Of a DNA stretch of 64,000 nucleotides, positions 1 to 7,623 are shown piece by piece. Location of the stretch: assembly GCA_025698865.1 (NCBI GenBank), contig JAILWQ010000001.1:930001-994000 (forward strand), given 5' to 3'. Each line of letters opens with the position of its first letter. Positions within the stretch are counted from its first letter, which is position 1. This DNA is from Erythrobacter sp. (GTDB lineage Bacteria > Pseudomonadota > Alphaproteobacteria > Sphingomonadales > Sphingomonadaceae). The position numbers and the translations under genes were made by a program. Below the pieces are notes generated by a model. It was not told where the DNA came from and searched no databases. It saw only the letters and a list, made by a program, of their open reading frames with translations.

Positions 1-2
1 AC

Positions 3-935
3 GAAGCGGGTATCGCCCTCCAGCTGTTCCACGGCCGTGGCGGTTCGGTCGGGCGCGGCGGGGGCAGCGCCTTCGAGGCGATCCGGGGCCAGCCGCCGGG
101 CACGGTGGGCGGCCGCATCCGCATCACCGAACAGGGCGAGGTGATCGCCGCGAAGTACGGCATGCCCGAAACCGCGCAGGCCAATCTCGAAGCGATGACC
201 AGCGCCACGCTGCTGGCGACGCTCGAACCCGCACGGGTCGCCAGCGAGGACTACGCCCGCTTCTCCGATGCGATGGGCGAGCTTTCGGGGCGCGCTTTCG
301 CTGCCTATCGCGGGCTCGTCTACGAGACGGAGGGCTTCAATGGTTTCTTCCGCCAGATGACGCCGATCGCCGAGATCGCCACGCTCAATATCGGATCGCG
401 CCCGGCGAGCCGCAGCAAGTCCGACCGGATCGAGGATCTGCGCGCGATCCCCTGGGTCTTCAGCTGGTCGCAGGCGCGCGTGATGCTGCCGGGTTGGTAC
501 GGCGTCGGCAGCGCGCTCGCCGGGTTCGAGGACAAGGGCCTGCTGCGCGCCATGGCGAGCGAGTGGCCGCTCTTCGCCAACACGCTCGACAATATGGAGA
601 TGGTGCTGGCCAAATCGGACCTCGCCATCGCGCGGCGCTATGCCGGGCTGGTCGACGACAGCGCCTTTGCCGACGAAACCTTCGCCCGGATCGAGAGCGA
701 GTGGCAGCGCACGCACGACGCGCTACTCGATGCGACCGGCCAGTCGCGGCTGCTCAAACGCAATCCCCGGCTCGAGGCGTCGATCCGCCTGCGCCTCCCT
801 TATATCGAGCCTCTCAATCTGGTGCAGGTCGGCTTGATCCGGCGCCTGCGCGCGGGCGAGGACGATCCGCGCATCGCGGAAGGCATCCGCCTGTCGATCA
901 ACTCGATCGCCACGGCCCTTCGCAACAGCGGCTAG
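3..935 (+). CDS. ppc: Phosphoenolpyruvate carboxylase, C-terminal part (5' end outside window)
   Basis: Anaplerotic enzyme that carboxylates phosphoenolpyruvate to oxaloacetate in the cytoplasm. The frame is open from base 3 and opens with the family's glycine-rich active-site loop FHGRGGSVGRGGG (about residues 9 to 21 of the visible part), followed by IRGQPPG, RITEQGEVI, WVFSWSQ and LPGWYGVG. These are all hallmarks of the catalytic half. The C-terminus is variant: it ends NSIATALRNSG where many enzymes end in a conserved NTG. About 310 residues are visible of a usual 850 to 950, so the start lies upstream of the window. The stop is TAG at 933-935, and a convergent gene ends only 3 bases further on. 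The family call is secure; the true start cannot be seen. Confidence 0.95.
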   Translation, partial: EAGIALQLFHGRGGSVGRGGGSAFEAIRGQPPGTVGGRIRITEQGEVIAAKYGMPETAQANLEAMTSATLLATLEPARVASEDYARFSDAMGELSGRAFAAYRGLVYETEGFNGFFRQMTPIAEIATLNIGSRPASRSKSDRIEDLRAIPWVFSWSQARVMLPGWYGVGSALAGFEDKGLLRAMASEWPLFANTLDNMEMVLAKSDLAIARRYAGLVDDSAFADETFARIESEWQRTHDALLDATGQSRLLKRNPRLEASIRLRLPYIEPLNLVQVGLIRRLRAGEDDPRIAEGIRLSINSIATALRNSG

Positions 936-938
936 ACC

Positions 939-1553
939 CTAGGTATCGGTGCGGGCGAGCCGTTCGAGATCGGCCCTCGCATCGACATCCTCGATGCAAC
1001 CGGGATCGTCGACTGCGATGCGGACGACACCCGGCGTCGCTTCCAGAACCACGCGGGCACCCCGATCGCCGGACAGATGGCCGAGCGCACCGAACAGTTG
1101 CGGCGCGATCGCCACGGGATGGCCCGGCCTCCCTGCGAATTCGGGCATGGCGGCCGACGCTCCGGCAAGGACGCGTTCGAGCATGGCGTCGGCTACCGCC
1201 GCGCTGCAACGCGGCATGTCGCCGAGAAACATCGCGACCGCCCTGCTGTCGTCCGGCAGCGCGGCGAGCCCGCAGCGAAGCGAGGCGGACAGCCCTTCCG
1301 CCCAATCCTCGCACACTACGTTTCGCAGGCGCGGATCGTCGAACGGTTCGAGCGCTTCCCTCACCCGGTCCGCGCGCGCGCCAAGGACCACCGTGACCGT
1401 CTCGACCCGCGCTCCGAGCGCGGCAGCGACGGCCCAGCCGATCAGCGGCCGGTCACCCAGCGGAGCGAGCAGCTTGGCGCCGTCGAACCGCGTCCCCGCG
1501 CCGGCGGCGAGGACCACGGCGTGGCAGCCTGCGGGAATGTCAGGCGGCTGCAA
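939..1553 (-). CDS. mocA: Molybdenum cofactor cytidylyltransferase (MocA-like nucleotidyltransferase)
   Basis: Likely transfers CMP onto molybdopterin to form the MCD cofactor needed by xanthine-oxidase-family enzymes such as the one encoded just upstream. The protein begins with the nucleotidyltransferase signature VVLAAGAGTRF-GAKLL, then has LGDMP (metal-binding Asp) and GRPGHPV, as in MobA/MocA/IspD-like folds. Length about 204 residues, normal for the family. The frame runs further upstream inside paoD, but homology starts at the LAAG loop. The best start is TTG at 1553, which overlaps the paoD stop (1540-1542) and implies translational coupling; other rare starts are possible. It is the last gene of the operon. 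Function is inferred from the motif and from gene order matching E. coli paoABCD plus mocA. Confidence 0.8.
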   Translation of the reverse strand: MQPPDIPAGCHAVVLAAGAGTRFDGAKLLAPLGDRPLIGWAVAAALGARVETVTVVLGARADRVREALEPFDDPRLRNVVCEDWAEGLSASLRCGLAALPDDSRAVAMFLGDMPRCSAAVADAMLERVLAGASAAMPEFAGRPGHPVAIAPQLFGALGHLSGDRGARVVLEATPGVVRIAVDDPGCIEDVDARADLERLARTDT

Positions 1554-2529
1554 GCTGCTGCGCCTCGTTCGCGCTGCTGCTTTCGGCAGCGCGGCCCTGC
1601 GCGATGATCTCGCCGACGACCGAAACCGCGACCTCCCACGGCGATGCGGCCGGTATCGGCAGGCCAATGGGCGCGTGAAGGCGCGCGATCTGCGCCTCGC
1701 TCAATCCGGCAGCCACGAGCCCTTCGCGCCGCTGACCGAGCTTGCGCCGCGATCCGAGGACACCGACGTAACCCGCTTGTGACCGCAGGCTCGGCACCAG
1801 CGCTTCCTGATCGGCCTCCAGATCATGCGTCGCGACTGCGATGGCGGTCCACGGGTCAAGGTCGATTTCGGTGAGGGATTCCGTCAGCGCACGCCGGTCG
1901 CAGACGATCCCGAATGGCGGCTCTCCGGAGGGGCCGTACGGGCTGAGAAGCATGGTCTCCCAACCGATCGTCCGGCCCATGCCCGCAATGGCCAGCGCGA
2001 ACGGGTCGGAGCCCACCACCACCAGCCGCCGCGCCGGATCGTAGCGCTTGCTGATCGGATACGCGCGTCCCACGTCGCGTTCCTCCGGGTCGACACAAAC
2101 ACGCAGTCGTCCGTCGCTCAGCCAGAGCGTAGGACGCCTCGCCTTGGTGCGATCGCGCAAATCCCGCAGCGCCGGGTCATCCGGCCCGACGCGTTCGATA
2201 GCGACTTCGATCCGCCCGCCGCAGGGCAGGCGGATGTCGATGAAGGGGCTCCCCTCGCCATAGACAAGGGTGCGCGGCTCGCCCTCGGCGATGACCTCGC
2301 GCCCATGGCGGGCGACGTCGTCTTCGATGCACCCGCCCGAGAGGAAGCCGAAGGCGGACGCAGCGGTGATGACCATCTGCGCGCCTTCGGGACGCGGGCC
2401 GCCATCTGCGGCCACGATGGTCGCAAGGGCGAAAGCTTCGCATGCATCCATGGCAGCGAACATGCGGGGACGGACGTCGTCCTCTAGGCCGTGGATCGGC
2501 CAGTCGCCCGCTTCCCCTGTTTGCGTCAT
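1540..2529 (-). CDS. paoD: XdhC/CoxI-family molybdoenzyme maturation chaperone (PaoD-like)
   Basis: A cytoplasmic chaperone that binds molybdenum cofactor, promotes its sulfuration and inserts it into the large subunit; it is not part of the mature enzyme. It is 329 residues long. The N-terminal XdhC_CoxI domain has TIVAADGGPRPEGAQM and the conserved SGGCIEDDV with its cofactor-linked Cys. The C-terminal Rossmann-like XdhC domain has VVVGSDPFALAIAGMG and YVGVLGSRRK. ATG at 2529 is 2 bases after the stop of the large-subunit gene, which suggests coupling. The open frame extends further upstream, but that part only overlaps the large subunit. The position after PaoABC fits PaoD. Confidence 0.88.
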   Translation of the reverse strand: MTQTGEAGDWPIHGLEDDVRPRMFAAMDACEAFALATIVAADGGPRPEGAQMVITAASAFGFLSGGCIEDDVARHGREVIAEGEPRTLVYGEGSPFIDIRLPCGGRIEVAIERVGPDDPALRDLRDRTKARRPTLWLSDGRLRVCVDPEERDVGRAYPISKRYDPARRLVVVGSDPFALAIAGMGRTIGWETMLLSPYGPSGEPPFGIVCDRRALTESLTEIDLDPWTAIAVATHDLEADQEALVPSLRSQAGYVGVLGSRRKLGQRREGLVAAGLSEAQIARLHAPIGLPIPAASPWEVAVSVVGEIIAQGRAAESSSANEAQQLAAA

Positions 2530-2531
2530 GA

Positions 2532-4733
2532 TCAGGCGATCGCGGGCAGTCGGTCCAGATACTTGTCGAGCGTCAGCGGATAGTCGCGCACGCGGATACC
2601 GGTTGCGTTGTAGATGGCGTTCGCCACCGCGGCGCCCGGCCCGCAAATGCCCAGCTCGCCCACGCCCTTGGCCTTCATCGGCGAGATGATCGGGTCCAGC
2701 GTGTCGAGGAAGACGCATTCCTGGTGCGGAATGTCGGCATGGACCGGCACCTCGTATCCGGCGAGATCGTGATTGGCGAAGAAGCCGAAACGCTTGTCGA
2801 CATGAAGATCCTCCATCAGCGTGGCTCCGGCGGACATCACCATCGCCCCGATCACCTGGCTGCGCGCGGAAAGCGGGTTGAGAATGCGCCCGGCATCGCA
2901 GACCGACAGCATCCGCGTGATGTGGGTCTCGCCGGTGAAGGCATCGACTTTCACCTCGGCGAAGTGGCCGGCATAGGTGCCGACATCGTAGCCGTCCTTG
3001 AAGTCGCCATAGGTCATCTCGCCGTCTGCGCTCAGCGCGCCGGCGTCGGCGATCTCCCAGCTTTCACCGTTCAGGTTAGCTTTCCCGTCCTCGAAGGTCG
3101 CGGCGTCCGCATCGAAGCCGAGCTTCTCGCCGATGGCGCGGCGCAGGTTGACGCAGGCGGCATAGACGCCGGCGGTGCTGCTCGCCGCGCCCCACTGCCC
3201 GCCCGAGCCCGAGGATGCCGGGAAAGCGGAATCGCCCAGCTCGACGTTCACGCGCTCGAGCGGCACGCCCATGGTCTCCGCCGCGGTCTGCGCGATGATC
3301 GTGTAGGATCCGGTGCCGATGTCGGTCATGTCGGTTTCGACGGTGAAGCCGCCATCCGCGTCCATGCGCACGCGCGCTGCCGATTTCTCGGTCGGCCCGG
3401 CGCGATAGCCCGCAGCGCAGCCCATGCCGGTGAGCCAGCGCCCCCGCCGGTTGCCGCCCGCCTGCGGGTTGCGCTTGGACCAGCCGAAGCGCTCGGCCCC
3501 TTCGCGGAGACAGCGGACCAGATTGCGATCCGAGATTTTTGTGTCCGGATCGGCCGGGACCGTGTCCTTGGCATCATTGAGAACGCGCAGTTCGACAGGG
3601 TCCATGCCCAGCTTCTCGGCCAGCTCGTCCATCGCGACCTCGAGCGCAAGGTGCCCGACAGCCTCGCCCGGCGCACGCATCGCATTGCCTTCGGGAAGGT
3701 CGAGCTCGGCGACAAAGGATCGGGTCAGCCGGTTCGCGCCGGTATAGAGCTTGGGCGTCTGGAGCGTGCCGTCCTCCCCGCTCTCGCCGTCGAGATTGCC
3801 CGACCAGCATTCATGCGCGATGGCGGTGATACGGCCGTCCTGATCCGCGCCGAGGCGGACGCGCTGGATGGTCGCATGGCGATGGGTCGCGTTGTTGAAC
3901 ATCAGCGGGCGCTGCATCACCACCTTGACGGGGCGCCCGGCCGCCTTCGCGCCGAGCGCGGCCATCACCGCATCGGCGCGGACGAACAGCTTTCCGCCGA
4001 AACCGCCACCGATATAGGGAGAATCGACGCGAACCTTGTCCTCGTCGATCTTCAGGATGCTGGCGAGCGCCTTTTTGCCCCAGGCGATCATCTGGTTCGA
4101 AGTCCAGACCGTCAGCCGGTCGCCCTCCCAGGCAGCGATGCTTGCCATCGGCTCCATCATCGCATGGGATTCATCGGGCGTGGTGTAGGTCGCGTCGACC
4201 GTGGCTGCGGCGGAACCGTAGGCGCTGTCGAAATCGCCCAGCGTGGATTCGCTCTTGTCTCCGGAAAAGCCGGTGCCGACCTTCGATTTCTCCTTCGCCG
4301 TTTCGAGATCGAAACGCCCGTCGGCACTGTCGTAGCTGGTTCGGATCAGGCCGGCGGCGGCGCGCGCCTGCTCGAAGGTTTCGGCGACGACCACGGCGAT
4401 CGCCTGGTGGTAATGCGCAATATCCCGACCGCCGAACAGCGGGGCGATGTTCCAGTCGCTCGACCCGACCGCGTTATGCTCGGTCGCCGCGACGATGGCG
4501 ATGACGCCGGGTGCCTTGCGGGCCTCGTCTAGGTTCATCGAGCGGATGCGGCCCTTGGCGATGCCCGCACCCACGATCCAGCCATAGGCCTGGTTGGCCG
4601 CGACATCGTGCCGCTCGGCCGCGTAGGGTGCGCGCCCGGACACCTTCAGCGGGCCGTCGATGCGGCGCGTGGACTTGCCGACGACCTTGGAGCGGTCGAA
4701 CAGGTTCTCGCCTGCAGGAGCGTTGAATTCCAT
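2532..4733 (-). CDS. paoC: Periplasmic aldehyde oxidoreductase, molybdenum-binding subunit (PaoC-like)
   Basis: Catalytic large subunit of a xanthine-oxidase-family molybdenum enzyme that oxidises aldehydes to carboxylic acids using MCD cofactor. It is 733 residues, almost exactly the size of E. coli PaoC. Visible signatures are SPYIGGGFGGKLF (substrate/cofactor domain), RAPGEAVG, GSGGQWGA, and C-terminal KGVGELG in which Glu693 is the expected catalytic base. There is no signal peptide; in this family it is carried in folded form with the small subunit through the Tat pathway. ATG at 4733 follows the FAD-subunit stop by 4 bases. Substrate cannot be read from sequence; aromatic or aliphatic aldehydes are likely from the family, and an isoquinoline-1-oxidoreductase-like role is the main alternative. 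Confidence 0.9.
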   Translation of the reverse strand: MEFNAPAGENLFDRSKVVGKSTRRIDGPLKVSGRAPYAAERHDVAANQAYGWIVGAGIAKGRIRSMNLDEARKAPGVIAIVAATEHNAVGSSDWNIAPLFGGRDIAHYHQAIAVVVAETFEQARAAAGLIRTSYDSADGRFDLETAKEKSKVGTGFSGDKSESTLGDFDSAYGSAAATVDATYTTPDESHAMMEPMASIAAWEGDRLTVWTSNQMIAWGKKALASILKIDEDKVRVDSPYIGGGFGGKLFVRADAVMAALGAKAAGRPVKVVMQRPLMFNNATHRHATIQRVRLGADQDGRITAIAHECWSGNLDGESGEDGTLQTPKLYTGANRLTRSFVAELDLPEGNAMRAPGEAVGHLALEVAMDELAEKLGMDPVELRVLNDAKDTVPADPDTKISDRNLVRCLREGAERFGWSKRNPQAGGNRRGRWLTGMGCAAGYRAGPTEKSAARVRMDADGGFTVETDMTDIGTGSYTIIAQTAAETMGVPLERVNVELGDSAFPASSGSGGQWGAASSTAGVYAACVNLRRAIGEKLGFDADAATFEDGKANLNGESWEIADAGALSADGEMTYGDFKDGYDVGTYAGHFAEVKVDAFTGETHITRMLSVCDAGRILNPLSARSQVIGAMVMSAGATLMEDLHVDKRFGFFANHDLAGYEVPVHADIPHQECVFLDTLDPIISPMKAKGVGELGICGPGAAVANAIYNATGIRVRDYPLTLDKYLDRLPAIA

Positions 4734-4737
4734 GTCT

Positions 4738-5688
4738 CTAACCCTTCGCTTCGGCAAGGATGCCCGCCAGCGTACGTTCGGCCAGCGGAATCTTGAACTT
4801 GTTGTCTTCGGTCGGCCGGGCATCGGCAAAGGCCGTACGAACCACGGCGGCCGCGCCGTTGCGCAATTGAGCGTCGGCTTCGGGCAGACGCCATGGGCGC
4901 GGCGCCACGCCTCCGAACGCGACCTGTCCGGTTCCGTCCGACTGGATCACCGCCGCCACCGATACCAGCGCGAAGGCATAGGAGCGCCGGTCGCGGACCT
5001 TGCTGTAGAAGTGCCGGCCACCAAGTGGTGCGGGCAGGCGGACATGGGTGATGATCTCGCCCGGTTCGAGCACGGTCTCGACATGCGGCGTGTCACCCCA
5101 CAAGCGATGGAACTCGGCTGAGGGAATGGACCGAGCCGTGCCGTCGGGCTTCACGGTCTCGACCACCGCGTCGAGCACGCGCATGGCCACCGCCATGTCG
5201 CCGGGATAGGTGGCGATGCAGCTATCGGACGTACCGATCACGCCGAGCTGGCGCGAGGAGCCGCGAATGGCGGCGCAGCCATCGCCGGGCTTGCGCTTGT
5301 TGCACGGCATGTTGGTGTCGTAGAAATACGAGCAGCGGGTCCGTTGGAGCATGTTGCCCCCGGTCGTCGCCTTGTTCCTGAGCTGGCCCGACGCGCCCGC
5401 CTGGATCGCACGGGTCAGCACCGCGTAGTCGCGCCGCACCTTCGGATGCGCCGACAACGCCGTGTTGGAGACGAGCGTACCGATCCTGAGACCGCCCTCC
5501 TCGGTTTCCTCGATTGCGTCGAGCCCGAGGTCCTGCACGTCGACCAGATGGGTCGGCCGCTCGATCTCGAGCTTCATCAGGTCGAGAAGATTGGTTCCCC
5601 CGGCAATGAACTTGGCGCCTTGCGTGGCTGCGACGGCGCGGGCGGCATCGGCGGGGCTGGCGGCGCGTTCGTAGGTAAAGCTGCGCAT
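4738..5688 (-). CDS. paoB: Periplasmic aldehyde oxidoreductase, FAD-binding subunit (PaoB-like)
   Basis: Medium subunit that carries FAD and passes electrons between the iron-sulfur subunit and an external acceptor. It is 316 residues against 318 in E. coli PaoB. The FAD-binding signature is [14 protein letters not shown] (near 26-40) and [12 protein letters not shown]. It has cysteines at 119, 129, 138 and 157 in the pattern C-x9-C-x8-C, with [13 protein letters not shown]. In PaoB-type subunits this extra segment binds a [4Fe-4S] cluster not found in most xanthine oxidase FAD subunits. ATG at 5688 is 1 base after the small-subunit stop. The segment supports a PaoB-like assignment over an ordinary XdhA/CoxM one. 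Confidence 0.9.
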   Translation of the reverse strand: MRSFTYERAASPADAARAVAATQGAKFIAGGTNLLDLMKLEIERPTHLVDVQDLGLDAIEETEEGGLRIGTLVSNTALSAHPKVRRDYAVLTRAIQAGASGQLRNKATTGGNMLQRTRCSYFYDTNMPCNKRKPGDGCAAIRGSSRQLGVIGTSDSCIATYPGDMAVAMRVLDAVVETVKPDGTARSIPSAEFHRLWGDTPHVETVLEPGEIITHVRLPAPLGGRHFYSKVRDRRSYAFALVSVAAVIQSDGTGQVAFGGVAPRPWRLPEADAQLRNGAAAVVRTAFADARPTEDNKFKIPLAERTLAGILAEAKG

Positions 5689-5689
5689 C

Positions 5690-6334
5690 TCAGGCCTCCG
5701 CTACCTGGGCCATCGCCTCGGCGATGTTCGAATAGGCCCCGCAACGGCAGATATTGCCGCTCATGCGTTCGCGCATCTCCATTTCCGTCGGACGCATCGG
5801 GCCGGTGAGGTCGTCGGTCACGTGGCTGGGGATGCCGCTGCGGATCTCCTCCAGAACGGCGACGGCCGAGCAGATCTGCCCCGGCGTGCAGTAGCCGCAC
5901 TGATACCCGTCATGCTCGACGAAGGCATCCTGCATCGGGTGGAGATCGTCGGGCGTGCCGAGCCCCTCGATCGTGGTCACCTCGTCGCCCTCATGCTGGA
6001 CCGCCAAGCTGAGGCAGGAATTGATTCGCTGCCCGTTCACCATCACCGTGCAGGCACCGCACTGTCCATGATCGCAGCCCTTCTTGGTGCCGGTCAGCTT
6101 CAGATGCTCGCGCAAGGTGTCGAGCAGCGTGGTGCGAGTGTCGAGATCAACCTCCTGCGGCGTTCCGTTGACAGTCATGCGAATGCGCATCGTGGATGGT
6201 CCTTCATTGCCCGACTGCGATCCGGGCATGGGTTGCTGTGCGCGCAGGATCGATGCCTGCGCGAGCGCGGCCGAGCCGACCCCGCCGGCAAGCACGCCCC
6301 TTCGCGAGACATTCAGGTATCCATCGTCGGGCAT
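5690..6334 (-). CDS. paoA: Periplasmic aldehyde oxidoreductase, [2Fe-2S] subunit with Tat signal (PaoA-like)
   Basis: Small electron-transfer subunit of the aldehyde oxidoreductase. The N-terminus carries a twin-arginine signal, SRRGVLAGG, then a short hydrophobic Ala-rich stretch, so the whole complex is predicted to be exported folded to the periplasm. The plant-type [2Fe-2S] domain has [11 protein letters not shown]; the C-terminal helical [2Fe-2S] domain has [10 protein letters not shown] and GNICRCGAY. Length 214 residues is typical. ATG at 6334 is preceded by GGAGAA at good spacing, and this is the first gene of the five-gene operon paoA-paoB-paoC-paoD-mocA. Confidence 0.92.
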   Translation of the reverse strand: MPDDGYLNVSRRGVLAGGVGSAALAQASILRAQQPMPGSQSGNEGPSTMRIRMTVNGTPQEVDLDTRTTLLDTLREHLKLTGTKKGCDHGQCGACTVMVNGQRINSCLSLAVQHEGDEVTTIEGLGTPDDLHPMQDAFVEHDGYQCGYCTPGQICSAVAVLEEIRSGIPSHVTDDLTGPMRPTEMEMRERMSGNICRCGAYSNIAEAMAQVAEA

Positions 6335-6479
6335 AGTATTCTCCGCTGCGTGACGGTCAGCATGGTTCGTCCAAAAGTCGGTATATCGGCTTCAATGATC
6401 GGAAAGCCCGATGGCTCCGAGAGATCATCGGTCGGGTATGGCCGGAGCGATAGCGCGGATCGGGCGCGACCGGTAGCCC
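6335..6479. promoter_or_regulatory. Upstream region of the pao operon
   Basis: This 145-base gap between the minus-strand yihY-like gene and paoA is the only sizeable space upstream of paoA, so the operon promoter should lie here. It contains an AT-rich core (GTCGGTATATCGGC, about 6378-6391) that is nearly palindromic and could be an operator or -10 region. No strong sigma-70 hexamer pair was found. Confidence 0.3.
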
Positions 6480-7547
6480 TCACCCGTTTCTCGCGGTCCG
6501 CCTGGCCGCTCGCCGGGCGGCACGGCGCTGGCTTTTTTCCAGCCACTGCTCGATCGAGAGATCGCCTTCCGACACGTCCGCCAGCACCGCCCCGCGCTCC
6601 CCGGCAGGAAGCGGGGCTCCGGTGGTCGAATCGACCGATGTCTGGCGCTCGATCTCGGCGTTGAGCAGCGCGCCGGCCAGAACACCGTAGGCGCTCAGGA
6701 ACATCCACATCAGGAACACGACGATCGCGGACAGCGAGCCGTAGGTCGCATTGTAGTCGCTGACATAGGCGACGTAGAGCGCGAAACCGAAACTGATCGC
6801 GATCCACAGGATCGTCGCCAGCAGCGCGCCCGGCGCCAGCCAGCGCCAGCGCGCCGGGCTCCGGTCCGGCCCGTAACGCATGATGAGCGCGAAGCCCGCG
6901 CTGCCGAGCAGGATCGACATGGTCCAGGCGAGCGTCTTGAACAGGAACTCCCAGCCCTTGCCGATCACGCCTTCCGCCTGCGTCTGGAGCCAGGCGAAGC
7001 TGCCCGCGCTCGCGATCCCGACCAGCGCGATGAAGATCGCCGCCAGCGTCAGCGCCGCGACCCGCAATGTCAGCGGCACGATACCCCGCGTCTCGTGCTC
7101 CTCGTTGATGATATTGAGCGCGCCGATCAGCCCGTTGGCGGCGCGCATTCCCCCGTAGATGGCGAAAGTGAGCGCGATGATCAGTGCGAAACCGGTCACG
7201 CCCGAACTGGTCGTGACGGCGGCGATCAGCTGATCCTCGATCAGCCGGCGCGCCTCGGCCGGGAGAACGGTGGTCAGCGATCCGATCTGGCGTTGCACCA
7301 TCGCCACATCTCCGACCAATCCGTAGATCATCACGGTTGCCGCAAGCAGCGGGGTCAATGCCAGAAACGTGAAGAAAGCGACGCCCGCGCCGACCAGCGA
7401 CAGATTGTGGAATCCCCACATCGTGTAGACGCGCTTCAGGATGATTTTCCAGGCCGACCAGGGCATTGCCCATGGCGAATTGGCGGTTGCCCCCGGTGCC
7501 TGATTGCGCGATGACGGGTTTTCCGGGTCCGGGTAATCGCCATCCAT
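6480..7547 (-). CDS. YihY/virulence factor BrkB family inner-membrane protein
   Basis: Polytopic inner-membrane protein of the YihY/BrkB family (355 residues); molecular function is not settled for the family. Several hydrophobic segments are visible: SLVGAGVAFFTFLALTPLLA near 55, GVTGFALIIALTFAIYGG near 115, LRVAALTLAAIFIALVGIA near 165, MSILLGSAGFALIM near 210, ALLATILWIAISFGFALYVAY near 240 and SAIVVFLMWMFLSAYGVLAG near 275. The family's SLVGAGVAFF and the YGSLSAIVVFLMW helix are present. The C-terminal tail is Arg-rich (RRAARRAARRTARNG), likely cytoplasmic. The frame extends about 200 codons upstream but that part overlaps tamA antisense; ATG at 7547 gives a normal-length protein. Confidence 0.88.
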   Translation of the reverse strand: MDGDYPDPENPSSRNQAPGATANSPWAMPWSAWKIILKRVYTMWGFHNLSLVGAGVAFFTFLALTPLLAATVMIYGLVGDVAMVQRQIGSLTTVLPAEARRLIEDQLIAAVTTSSGVTGFALIIALTFAIYGGMRAANGLIGALNIINEEHETRGIVPLTLRVAALTLAAIFIALVGIASAGSFAWLQTQAEGVIGKGWEFLFKTLAWTMSILLGSAGFALIMRYGPDRSPARWRWLAPGALLATILWIAISFGFALYVAYVSDYNATYGSLSAIVVFLMWMFLSAYGVLAGALLNAEIERQTSVDSTTGAPLPAGERGAVLADVSEGDLSIEQWLEKSQRRAARRAARRTARNG

Positions 7548-7623
7548 GATTTCAGGGGGATGGCCGGTTGTCGGCTCGGTGATGTTCGGGGCCAAACCGG
7601 CTTCCTTTGGATGATTGGTACGA

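Noticed and set aside
2724-4532. 602-codon plus-strand frame opposite paoC
   Set aside because: Antisense shadow of a clearly recognised molybdoenzyme subunit; composition biased and no motif.
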